A stretch of 42,449 nucleotides of DNA from Bacteroidaceae bacterium (GTDB lineage Bacteria > Bacteroidota > Bacteroidia > Bacteroidales > Bacteroidaceae). The stretch lies in contig JAFSNB010000006.1 in assembly GCA_017447625.1 (NCBI GenBank), positions 1-42,449 on the forward strand. Direction: 5' to 3'. Numbering within the stretch: the first letter of the stretch is position 1; every line of letters begins with the position of its first letter. The position numbers were made by a program, and so were the translations under genes. The notes beneath the pieces were generated by a model that did no database searches, was not told where the DNA came from, and worked only from the letters and a program-made list of their open reading frames with translations. This document shows, piece after piece, positions 33,947 through 42,200 of this stretch.

Positions 33947-36900
33947 ATGAAACGAATCTTACTTTTGGCGGCGGTCGCAATTCTGACCTCCGTAACCTGG
34001 GCACAGATGAGCAAGCCTCTGCCTACGCTGCACGTCGAAGGCAAGTGGCTGGTGGACACCCACGGAAATCACGTCGTGCTGCACGGCGTAATGGACACAC
34101 CCAGCGCTTGGTTCAACGGCGGACGCTGGGGCTGGAGCTACGACGACGCCGGCCGTCAGCGCTGTCTCAACTACTTTGAGAAGATGTTCGCCGGATTCGA
34201 GAAGGCCCATTGCACCATCTTCCGTCTGCACTTGGAGCCAGCCTGGACCAACGACCCGTCGAGCAACTACAAATACTCGGTTGCTGCCGACCAGCCCGCT
34301 GGCATAAGCGGCGAGGCTGACATCTCGAAGTTCAACCCCACCCGACTGAAGACCTATCTCGGCAACCTTTACTTCCCCCTGATGCAGAAGGCCATGAACC
34401 ACGGACAGTATGTCGTGGTGCGCCCGCCGGGAGTATGCCCCCCGAACCTGAAGGTGGGCGACTACTATCAGCAGTATCTGTTGGAAGTCTGGGACATAGT
34501 CTCCAAGAACTCCAACATAAAGAAATACGCCGGACAGATCATGATTGAGCTGGCCAACGAGCCCATCAACGTCCGCAACGCCAGCAATCAGGACGACGCA
34601 AAGGCTCTGCATGACTACTTCCAGCCCATCGTGGACAAAATCCGCGAGAATGGCTTCACGGGTGTCATCTGGGTGCCCGGCACAGGCTATCAGTCCAACT
34701 ATAGAAGCTATGCTTCCTACCCCATCGAAGGTTACAATATCGGCTATGCTGTGCATGACTACTGCGGTTGGTACAACTGCAGCGATACCCACTGTAACCC
34801 GACGGACAAGATCCGCAACTTCGGCGAGGCCGTACCTGTGGTGAAAACCAACCCTATATTCATCAGCGAAGTGGACTGGAGCCCCGAAAAACAGCCGAAG
34901 GAGTTTGACAAACTGAATGAGCACGGTGATTCCGTGTTTAAGAACATGGGCACCTGGGCCACCGGCTCCACTTCTAAGTGGGGAAAGGCGTTCAAGGCCA
35001 CTCTAGACTACTACGGCAACATCTCCATGACTCTGACTCATCCTCACGACTTCCTTGAGATCGACACCCTGATTCAGAAAGGCAAGGTGATAGCCGCTTT
35101 TGGTGGTCACCCCGAGGCCTGCGCTCAGGCTTGTATGGAGTGGTATGCAGACTACTACACCAAAGACTGGGCACATCCCGACTTCAAGAACCTCTCCATG
35201 AGCGACTTGGGCACGGGCAAGTACCGCAACCCCGTCATCTTCGCCGACTTCCCCGATCCCGACGTGATTCGCGTTGATGACACCTATTATATGGTGACAA
35301 CGACGATGCACCATTTCCCCGGAGCAACCATAGTGAAGTCCAAGGATTTGGTCAACTGGGAGTACTGCGCACAGCCGCTGCTGCAACTGGCCGACAAGGA
35401 CCGCTACAACCTGCAGAACGGCGAGAACGCCTACGCCGCCGGCATGTGGGCCTGCTCTATGAAGTACCACAACGGCAAGTTCTATCTGCTCATCAACGGC
35501 AACGACACGGGCGGCTGGCTCCTCACCAGCAGCAACCCTGAAGGCACTTGGGAAAAGAAGAAACTCTCACGCATCTACTACGACCCGGGAATGCTCTTCG
35601 ATAATGGTAAGGTGTATGTAGCCTGCGGCATCGGCAACATCCAGATGTGCGAGCTTGATGCTAACTTCAACTTCATCCAGGAGAAGAACGTGATTAGCAA
35701 CAAGGACGGATTGGAAGGCTGCCACCTCTACAAGATCGGCGAATACTATTATATATATGCTACCTATGGAGGCTGGCCCAGCGGTCAGGCTATATTCCGC
35801 TCCAAGAACATCTTCGGCCCCTATGAGGAAAAGATGCTCGTGGAGAAAATCATTAACGACAAGCCAAACACCGTTCACCAGGGCGCACTCTTTGACACCC
35901 CGACGGGCGAGTGGTGGACCATCATGCAGGAAGATCTCGGCTGTTTCGGACGTATGCCAAATCTCCAGCCTGTAAAGTGGGAGGAGGACTGGCCCATAGT
36001 AGGCAACAAGGGTGTTCCTTACGCCACACACAACAAGCCCGATGTCGGAACCATTGTGCCGCGCGCCGCCATGCCTACGAACGACAATTTCCGCACCTAC
36101 CCGCTCGGTATGCAGTGGGAGTGGAATCATAATCCAGACGATGCCGCCTGGAGCCTGTTCGAGCGTCCGGGATGGTTGCGTCTGAGGGCATCCGGGTCCG
36201 CTACACGCCTCACTCAGGCTCGCAATATGCTGACCCAGCGCATCTTTGCCTTCCACGGGAAACCCAACCAGGCTTCAACTGGCACGGTGCGTCTTGATGT
36301 GTCTCATCTGGCAGAGGGCGACCGCGCCGGTATCTGCGTGTTCCAAGACCCGTATGCCGCCATCGCCGTAGAGGTGAAGAACGGGCAGAAGCAGCTCGTA
36401 TGGTGGCAGGATACCCTGCGCGTACGTTCGGACTTCCAGCCCTCTGAGCAGACTTTGGCTCTTGATATAGACAGCGTAATCTACCTCCGTGCCTCACAGA
36501 CATACGGCACCAGTAAGACAAAGTTCTACTACTCGTTAGACAACGAGACATACACCGAACTGGGAGGCGAGACCGAGCAGAGCTTCAGCCTCACCGTATT
36601 CGTGGGCTCGCGCTTCGGCATCTTCTGCTATGCCCAAGATCCCGACAAGACGGAGTCCTCATACGCCGACTTCGACTGGTTCAGCACCGAGGAGGACTAC
36701 GAGGAGACCAAGTACTATCCCGCCACCTTCGAAGGCTACAACGCAGAGATGCTAACGGCCACGCAGCTGACTGTGGGAGCTGAGGATATGGAGATTATGG
36801 TCGGCGGCGGCACACCGCTGCAGCTCACAGCCACCTTCGCCGACGGACACAAGAAGGACGTGTCGGCTCAGGCTAAATACACCTCCGATGCCGGCGACGA

Positions 36901-37612
36901 CATCATAGCCGTTCAGAGCGGACAGATCCGCGGCCTCAGAGAAGGCACCGCCACCGTAACCGCCTCATATACCGACCCGATGGGCAACGAGCTGAGCGCT
37001 TCGTTCAACGTGCGCAGCACCTTCTTCCCCTTCGCCAGTCAGTTCATCAACACCTCGCTCTTCTCCAACGGAACTTACAACGAGAGCACCCATGAGTTCA
37101 AGCCCGGACAGTACGGACAGATGGGCTGGGTATATAGTAACGGGGCCGACATGTCCGCCTACAAGTACTTGGTCGTCAAGCTCAAGAGACAGCAGACCTG
37201 TGGAGGAGATGTGAGAATCTACACGGACAACAGCATTTGGGGCAACTGCCATCAGACCACCGGCTTCGGCTCTTCCCGCAGGAAAATCATCAAGCTGCAG
37301 GAAGCCAAATACACCTCCGGCGACAAGAAAGGTCAGCCCTTAGAGCTGGACAACATCCGCATCATCGCCTTCTGGGGCAACGGCGGCGGCACGATAGTCG
37401 TTGACGACATGTATCTGACCAACAACGACGACTACTCGCCCAGCGGAGTTGAGGAAATTCATAATTCACAATTCACAATTCATAATGAGGCTGGCGCAGT
37501 GTATGACCTCAGCGGACGCAAAATAATGGTCAATGGTCAATGGTCAATGGTCAATGGGAATCTCCCGAAGGGAGTTTACATCGTGAACGGCCGCAAAGTC
37601 GTGAAGAAATAA
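33947..37612 (+). CDS. Secreted GH5-GH43 bifunctional glycosidase with T9SS-type tail
   Basis: The 1221-residue protein has a signal peptide (MKRILLLAAVAILTSVTWA). Residues about 25-400 are a GH5-type TIM barrel: acid/base Glu205 in ELANEP, nucleophile Glu308 in FISEVDW. Residues about 425-710 are a GH43 propeller starting NPVIFADFPDPDV with base Asp437. A beta-sandwich (about 720-930) resembles the C-terminal domain of GH43 xylosidases, followed by an Ig-like Big_2 domain (about 945-1025), a further beta domain, and a sorting tail VYDLSGRK...LPKGVYIVNGRKVVKK. It probably attacks xylan or arabinoxylan outside the cell (endo cut by GH5, side-chain or terminal trimming by GH43; inferred). Two 7-bp repeat arrays are translated within the tail region. 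Confidence 0.88.
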   Translation: MKRILLLAAVAILTSVTWAQMSKPLPTLHVEGKWLVDTHGNHVVLHGVMDTPSAWFNGGRWGWSYDDAGRQRCLNYFEKMFAGFEKAHCTIFRLHLEPAWTNDPSSNYKYSVAADQPAGISGEADISKFNPTRLKTYLGNLYFPLMQKAMNHGQYVVVRPPGVCPPNLKVGDYYQQYLLEVWDIVSKNSNIKKYAGQIMIELANEPINVRNASNQDDAKALHDYFQPIVDKIRENGFTGVIWVPGTGYQSNYRSYASYPIEGYNIGYAVHDYCGWYNCSDTHCNPTDKIRNFGEAVPVVKTNPIFISEVDWSPEKQPKEFDKLNEHGDSVFKNMGTWATGSTSKWGKAFKATLDYYGNISMTLTHPHDFLEIDTLIQKGKVIAAFGGHPEACAQACMEWYADYYTKDWAHPDFKNLSMSDLGTGKYRNPVIFADFPDPDVIRVDDTYYMVTTTMHHFPGATIVKSKDLVNWEYCAQPLLQLADKDRYNLQNGENAYAAGMWACSMKYHNGKFYLLINGNDTGGWLLTSSNPEGTWEKKKLSRIYYDPGMLFDNGKVYVACGIGNIQMCELDANFNFIQEKNVISNKDGLEGCHLYKIGEYYYIYATYGGWPSGQAIFRSKNIFGPYEEKMLVEKIINDKPNTVHQGALFDTPTGEWWTIMQEDLGCFGRMPNLQPVKWEEDWPIVGNKGVPYATHNKPDVGTIVPRAAMPTNDNFRTYPLGMQWEWNHNPDDAAWSLFERPGWLRLRASGSATRLTQARNMLTQRIFAFHGKPNQASTGTVRLDVSHLAEGDRAGICVFQDPYAAIAVEVKNGQKQLVWWQDTLRVRSDFQPSEQTLALDIDSVIYLRASQTYGTSKTKFYYSLDNETYTELGGETEQSFSLTVFVGSRFGIFCYAQDPDKTESSYADFDWFSTEEDYEETKYYPATFEGYNAEMLTATQLTVGAEDMEIMVGGGTPLQLTATFADGHKKDVSAQAKYTSDAGDDIIAVQSGQIRGLREGTATVTASYTDPMGNELSASFNVRSTFFPFASQFINTSLFSNGTYNESTHEFKPGQYGQMGWVYSNGADMSAYKYLVVKLKRQQTCGGDVRIYTDNSIWGNCHQTTGFGSSRRKIIKLQEAKYTSGDKKGQPLELDNIRIIAFWGNGGGTIVVDDMYLTNNDDYSPSGVEEIHNSQFTIHNEAGAVYDLSGRKIMVNGQWSMVNGNLPKGVYIVNGRKVVKK
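37457..37486. repeat. Translated attcata/attcaca 7-bp array before the sorting tail
   Basis: Four 7-mers plus two bases encode the IHNSQFTIHN peptide. Directly after comes gaggctggcgcag, the same order (array, then GGCTGxGC-CAG module) as the noncoding copy at 33814-33854. Confidence 0.9.
37525..37552. repeat. Translated aatggtc 7-bp array inside the sorting tail
   Basis: Four perfect AATGGTC units plus a partial fifth encode MVNGQWSMVNG between DLSGRKI and LPKGVYI, where such tails normally have a variable short loop. Confidence 0.9.
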
Positions 37613-37632
37613 CCCCAACAACCAATAACGAA

Positions 37633-37670
37633 ACAGGGCTGCGCCACTCTCCGGCACAGCCCTGTTTTTT
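37633..37670 (+). terminator. Intrinsic terminator of the GH5-GH43 gene
   Basis: ACAGGGCTG (37633-37641) pairs with CAGCCCTGT (37657-37665) and is followed by a run of T to 37670. Confidence 0.85.
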
Positions 37671-37678
37671 ATTCAAAC

Positions 37679-37893
37679 AACGGATTAAACGGATTAAACG
37701 GATTTATTCTAACACGAGATTTGTCGCAGACCCACGACCTTGGGAGTAATTACCACGAATTGAACACGAATGACCATAAATAAAATAATTAATGATAAAT
37801 TAATGGGAAATTAATGGTAATTACATGTGAAAAATCCAAAGCATCGCGCAGCCCTTAAATCGTTAAATTGTAAATCGTTAAATCGTCAAATCA
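37679..37893. repeat. Composite intergenic repeat element, copy 2 (rearranged)
   Basis: It contains aacggatta units (37679-37704), the 30-bp core shared with 30997-31026 (37714-37743), ttaatgataaattaa stretches, GGTAATTACATGT (37816-37828) and AAAGCATCGCGCAGC (37838-37852). The last two are exact reverse complements of modules of copy 1. An aaatcgt array follows and runs into the AraC stop codon (tca at 37891-37893). Confidence 0.8.
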
Positions 37894-38760
37894 CATTGCT
37901 TGTACCTTATACGCTCTCGGGGTGACGCCGACGAAGTGCTTGAACAGACGGATGAAATAAGACATATCGCGGAAGCCCATCAGGAACGCCACCTCCTTTA
38001 CCGGCATATTCTCCGTGAAGAGCAGCAGCTGACTCTTCTCTATCTTCTTCTTATTAATATATTGTATAGGCGACATACCGAGCTCGCGGTCGAAAAGTCG
38101 GATAAGATAGTGCTTCGTCACGCAGGCCACTTCAGCCAACTTGTCCAGATTCATCTCGCTGTACAGATTATCGTGGATATAAGAGAGTACCCGCCTCATT
38201 CGCTCGTCGTTCGTCCACATCTTTGATACGGCCCCTTCCATAAACCGCGAGAAGAGCAGAAGCATCGCGCCGCGCAGACGCATCTTCCTCCAGAGCGGGA
38301 AATTGTTGTATCGCTGGACGTAGTTCGTGAAATGGCTTTTGTTGTCGTAAGTCTGCGGATTGCTCTCCGGCAGTTTTGCTTCCGGGTGCGCCTTGCAGAA
38401 GTTCTCAAAGATCAGCGCGTCTATAGGCTCTGCCTTCACCTCAGTCGGGAGAGTGTAGAACTCGAACACATTACTCTCGCTCTTAACCCGCTCATATACA
38501 TGCAGATAATACAGCGAGAAGTGGCCCTGACATTCGTAGCTGTGCTGAATATACGGCGGCACGATATACATGTGATGCGGCTTCAGCGTCACCGTTTTGT
38601 CAGAAAAAACCAGTTTGGCGTCCCCCTCGGTAACATAAAAGAAGCGGGTGAATGGAGAGACCACGTTCTTCCAGTTCCAGTCGCCGTTGTGTTTGGCGAA
38701 TCCCACATTCAGCATCTGCAGATTCAGGCTCTCAATCGGGAATTGTGTCATGTTATTCAT
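37891..38760 (-). CDS. AraC-family transcriptional regulator
   Basis: With the ATG at 38760 the protein has 289 residues. An N-terminal cupin-like sugar-sensing domain (FFYVTEGDAKLVFSDKTVTLKPHHMYIVPPYIQHSYE) is followed by a C-terminal pair of helix-turn-helix motifs: MNLDKLAEVACVTKHYLIRLFDRELGMSPIQYI and MPVKEVAFLMGFRDMSYFIRLFKHFVGVTP, the standard AraC signature. It probably binds a pentose or fucose-type ligand and controls the flanking glycosidase genes; the ligand is unknown. A GTG at 38793 would add 11 residues but the ATG is preferred because the conserved domain begins after it. It is divergent from the GH29 gene. Confidence 0.9.
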   Translation of the reverse strand: MNNMTQFPIESLNLQMLNVGFAKHNGDWNWKNVVSPFTRFFYVTEGDAKLVFSDKTVTLKPHHMYIVPPYIQHSYECQGHFSLYYLHVYERVKSESNVFEFYTLPTEVKAEPIDALIFENFCKAHPEAKLPESNPQTYDNKSHFTNYVQRYNNFPLWRKMRLRGAMLLLFSRFMEGAVSKMWTNDERMRRVLSYIHDNLYSEMNLDKLAEVACVTKHYLIRLFDRELGMSPIQYINKKKIEKSQLLLFTENMPVKEVAFLMGFRDMSYFIRLFKHFVGVTPRAYKVQAM

Positions 38761-38903
38761 ATCAGTTAGCAAAAAGTTCTCATTCTGTGGCACAAAGTAA
38801 GTGCTTTATTTGATAACAGACACAACAGCGAGCGGGAAAATATGACAAAATTGACTTCTTTTAGCATTATATGGACTTTTTGCTTGTTTTTCACTCACTT
38901 TTT

Positions 38904-38934
38904 TTTGCTGTTAGACATATGAAAACTACTTTTG
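38904..38934 (+). promoter_or_regulatory. Bacteroidetes-type promoter of the GH29 gene
   Basis: TTTG (38904-38907), 19 bp, TACTTTTG (38927-38934): a near-consensus promoter 55 bp before the ATG. The leader RNA would then consist almost wholly of the aaatcgt array. Confidence 0.8.
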
Positions 38935-38940
38935 TGGCGG

Positions 38941-38987
38941 AAAATCGTAAATCGTCAAATCGTAAATCTTTAAATCGTAAAATATAA
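38941..38987. repeat. aaatcgt array forming the 5' leader of the GH29 gene
   Basis: About six degenerate aaatcgt 7-mers lie between the promoter and the start codon at 38990. Confidence 0.88.
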
Positions 38988-38989
38988 TT

Positions 38990-41900
38990 ATGTACCTGAA
39001 GAATTTCTTTTTTGCCGCAGCGCTCTGCATGGCGTTGCCCGCAACAGCACAGTTGGAAGACGTGCCTGTGAAGACCGGGCAGTTTGAAGCCAACTGGGAG
39101 AACCTCTCCGCATGGCAGTGCCCCGATTGGTTCCGTGATGCCAAATTCGGCATCTGGGCTCACTGGGACCCTCAGTGTGAGGCCGAGGACGGCGACTGGT
39201 ACGCCCGCAGCATGTACGGCGAGAACAGCAGCCAGTGGAACACCTTCAAGAACATCTTCGGCGCTCCGCCCAGCAGAACCCTCGGATACAAGGACCTATG
39301 CAACCGCTGGAAAGCCGACCAGTTCGACCCCGAAGCCCTGATACAGCTCTACACCGACGCCGGAGCCAAGTACTTCATGACTATGGGCCAGCACCACGAC
39401 AACTTCGACTGCTGGGACAGCCCCTATCAGGAGTGGAACTCTACGAAGATCGGCCCCCTGCGCGACATCGTGGGCGACTGGGCAGAGGCCTGCCGCCGTC
39501 ACGGTCTGCGCGTGGGTGTTTCTATGCACGGCGCTCACGCCTGGACCTTCTTCGAGGTGGGCGATGCCTACGACGTTCACATGACTAAAGAGGACGGCCT
39601 CGAAAAAAATGCCGATGAAACCTACAAATATTGGTGGCACGGCCTCGACCCGCAGGAACTCTACGCCCAGAACCACACCCACAGCGCCAACTGGAGCGAC
39701 TGGGGCACAATCCACAACCAGTGGGGCTGGGGCAACGGCGTCTGCCCGCCCTCGGTGCCTTACATGCAGAAGTTCCAGAACCGCGTCCTGCAGTGCATCA
39801 ACAAGTACAACCCCGACATGATTTATTTCGACGACACCGTGCTCCCGTTCTACGGTGCCTCGACCAACACAAACGACCAATATAGCCTCAACATCCTTAA
39901 ACACTTCTACAACCACAGCGCAGAGCAGAACGGCGGTCAGCCTCAGGTGGTCGTCACCGGCAAGATCCTCGACGACACCCACAAGCAGGCCATGCTCTGG
40001 GACGTGGAGCGCGGCATCCCCGACCGCTGTCAGGATCTTCCCTGGCAGACCTGCACCTGCATCGGCGGCTGGCACTACAGCAAGTACGAGGGCGACAACA
40101 ACATGTACAAGAGCGCCGAGACCGTGATCCGTATGCTCGTGGATATTGTCTCCAAGAACGGTAACCTGCTGCTCTCTATCCCCATTCGCGGCAACGGCAC
40201 CCTGGACAACAACGAGAAGCGCATCGTAGCCGGCATCAAAGCCTGGATGGATGTCAACAAGGAGAGTATCTACGGCACTCGCCCCTGGAAGGTGTGCGGC
40301 GAAGGCCCCCTCTTCGACAGCGCCAACCCGCTCAACGCGCAGGGCTTCAACGAGGGTCTCAACTACTCCGCTCAGGACGTGCGCTATGTCGAGCGCCGCG
40401 ACACTGTCTATGCCACCATCATGCGCTGGCCCGCATCCGCCTCTCAGGAGTGCGTCTTCACCTTCAAGGCCTTCGGCAAAGCCGCTGCCTCCTACTACGG
40501 CGTGGTGAAGAAGGCCACTCTGCTCGGATACGGTGAGATAGACTTCGTTCAGGACATCGACGGCCTGCACGTAACTCTCCCCGCCAGTCACCCCAACGAG
40601 ATCGCGCCCGTGGTAGAGGTCACCTTCGACCTCACTCAACCCCGCACCCTCTCACTCAGCGAGGTCATAGAGATGTACCAGCAGAAGGCCAAAAACCTGA
40701 AGGAAATGGCCTCAAACAACACCGGCAAGCCCAACGCCGTCAAAGTGGCCGCCTTTGAGCAGCAGCTCGACGCCGCCAAGAGCGTACTCGACGCCTCAGC
40801 CGGTGAAGAGGAGCAGGCAGCTGCCATAGCCCGCTTGCATCAGGCTTACAACGTGCTGCAGCAGACGGGCTTCAACCCCGCAGGCAAACCCGAAGAGGTC
40901 GGGCAGACCGACGTCACGCTGGAATATCTCATCGAGCGCAGCAACTTCTCCGCCACCGAAATGGGCAGCCGCTTCGGCAAGCCCGTGAACTGGACCGTAG
41001 AATACTTCTCCATACCGCAGAACGACTCCTCCAAGGGAACCAAGAACGGCATCGACAACTATCCCGGGCGCAACGACCTGATGATGGGACGCTGGGACGG
41101 CGAGGACGGCACACCCGCCAAGACCATGACCAACGCCCGCATCTACCGCACCGTACACCTGCCCGCCGGACAGTACTACTTCGGCGCCAAGTTCAACGCC
41201 CTCTACCAGCTCCCGACACAGTCATTTATCTACGTGGCTTCGGCTCCCCTCATATCTTCGAATGTCCGTAGCAAGGCTATAGCCAGCTTGGCGATGTCGC
41301 TCTGCCGCACCGACGACCAGTTCTACGGCGTCACCTTCACTCTGGAGGAAGAGCAGGACGTCGTGCTCGCCTTCCAGAGCAATATGCAGGCCACTGGCAA
41401 CAAAGAATTCCGCGTAGATGAGGTGAAGCTGCTCTACAGCGCCAACGCCGCAGATATGGAGCAGACCGACCTGACCACAGACAAGCTCATTCAGGCCAAC
41501 GCCTTCTCACGTGTCTCCGGACAATCCACCTCCACACGCTACGGCTCACCCGCCAACTGGACCGTGGAGAACTACAAGATTCCCGCTGGCGGCGACGGCA
41601 CCCGCAACGGCCTCGACCGCTATCCTGGCTACGACTGCCTCACTCTGGGCATCTGGGGCGACCGCGGTAACAGCACCGAAGGTGACCTCTCCAACGCCCG
41701 CGTCTATCGCAAGGTCAGTCTCGGCGCAGGCCGCTACTACTTCGGCGCCACCTACGAGGCCAACTACCAGCTCAACGAAGCCTATATCTTCGCCTCAACC
41801 ACCACCCTCAACACCTCTGAGATCCCCGCTAAGTCCATCGCTTACGACAAGATCTCCGACGCAGGCAAGGACAACACCACCTACCGCGGCATCTATTTCG

Positions 41901-42178
41901 AGCTCCCCGAACCGCAGGAAGTCCTGCTCGGTTTCCAGGCCGACCTCTCCGCCGGCTCCGGTGAACAGGAGTTCCGCGCCAGCAAAGTGATGCTCGTCCG
42001 CTTCGGACTGGAAAACCACATTGATGAATTTCATAATGCACAATGCCTAATGCATAATGAGGCTGGCACAGTGTTCGACCTACACGGACGCAGAATCTCT
42101 GTGTCCTCTGTCTCCTCTGTGCCCTCTGTGCTCCCGAAGGGAGTTTACATCAAGGACGGACGCAAAATCCTCAAATAA
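38990..42178 (+). CDS. Secreted GH29 alpha-L-fucosidase-like enzyme with duplicated C-terminal modules and T9SS-type tail
   Basis: The 1062-residue protein has a signal peptide (MYLKNFFFAAALCMALPATA). Residues about 30-470 match family GH29: DWFRDAKFGIWAHWDPQC, the active-site MGQHHDNFDCWDS, and the nucleophile region NPDMIYFDD with Asp281 (possibly 282). A helical FIVAR-like segment lies at about 560-625. Two homologous modules of about 180 residues follow (about 640-825 and 828-1005), sharing NWTVE..xIP, Y(P)G..xLxxGxW, NARxYRxVxLxAGxYYFGA and FRxxxVxL, likely carbohydrate-binding. The tail FDLHGRR...LPKGVYIKDGRKILK is T9SS-type. A 7-bp array is translated just before the tail. GH29 enzymes release L-fucose; some plant-targeting relatives act on related sugars, so the substrate is not certain. 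Confidence 0.87.
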   Translation: MYLKNFFFAAALCMALPATAQLEDVPVKTGQFEANWENLSAWQCPDWFRDAKFGIWAHWDPQCEAEDGDWYARSMYGENSSQWNTFKNIFGAPPSRTLGYKDLCNRWKADQFDPEALIQLYTDAGAKYFMTMGQHHDNFDCWDSPYQEWNSTKIGPLRDIVGDWAEACRRHGLRVGVSMHGAHAWTFFEVGDAYDVHMTKEDGLEKNADETYKYWWHGLDPQELYAQNHTHSANWSDWGTIHNQWGWGNGVCPPSVPYMQKFQNRVLQCINKYNPDMIYFDDTVLPFYGASTNTNDQYSLNILKHFYNHSAEQNGGQPQVVVTGKILDDTHKQAMLWDVERGIPDRCQDLPWQTCTCIGGWHYSKYEGDNNMYKSAETVIRMLVDIVSKNGNLLLSIPIRGNGTLDNNEKRIVAGIKAWMDVNKESIYGTRPWKVCGEGPLFDSANPLNAQGFNEGLNYSAQDVRYVERRDTVYATIMRWPASASQECVFTFKAFGKAAASYYGVVKKATLLGYGEIDFVQDIDGLHVTLPASHPNEIAPVVEVTFDLTQPRTLSLSEVIEMYQQKAKNLKEMASNNTGKPNAVKVAAFEQQLDAAKSVLDASAGEEEQAAAIARLHQAYNVLQQTGFNPAGKPEEVGQTDVTLEYLIERSNFSATEMGSRFGKPVNWTVEYFSIPQNDSSKGTKNGIDNYPGRNDLMMGRWDGEDGTPAKTMTNARIYRTVHLPAGQYYFGAKFNALYQLPTQSFIYVASAPLISSNVRSKAIASLAMSLCRTDDQFYGVTFTLEEEQDVVLAFQSNMQATGNKEFRVDEVKLLYSANAADMEQTDLTTDKLIQANAFSRVSGQSTSTRYGSPANWTVENYKIPAGGDGTRNGLDRYPGYDCLTLGIWGDRGNSTEGDLSNARVYRKVSLGAGRYYFGATYEANYQLNEAYIFASTTTLNTSEIPAKSIAYDKISDAGKDNTTYRGIYFELPEPQEVLLGFQADLSAGSGEQEFRASKVMLVRFGLENHIDEFHNAQCLMHNEAGTVFDLHGRRISVSSVSSVPSVLPKGVYIKDGRKILK
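42030..42057. repeat. Translated tgcataa-type 7-bp array before the GH29 sorting tail
   Basis: Four 7-mers (ttcataa, tgcacaa, tgcctaa, tgcataa) encode FHNAQCLMHN, followed by gaggctggcacag exactly as in the GH5-GH43 gene. Confidence 0.9.
42097..42135. repeat. Translated tcctctgtg-type repeat inside the GH29 tail
   Basis: Units of (t)cctctgt(g/c) encode SVSSVSSVPSV between DLHGRRI and LPKGVYI, the same slot occupied by the aatggtc array in the other enzyme. Confidence 0.82.
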
Positions 42179-42200
42179 GCCATCTGCTACATACAATCAA

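Noticed and set aside
38761-38793. GTG start for the AraC regulator
   Set aside because: It lies next to a candidate promoter-like CAAAG sequence and adds 11 residues outside the conserved domain; the ATG at 38760 is preferred.
39296-40639. 447-codon open frame antisense to the GH29 gene
   Set aside because: Low-complexity Val/Ala/Leu/His composition and no recognisable motif; the sense strand has clear GH29 motifs throughout.
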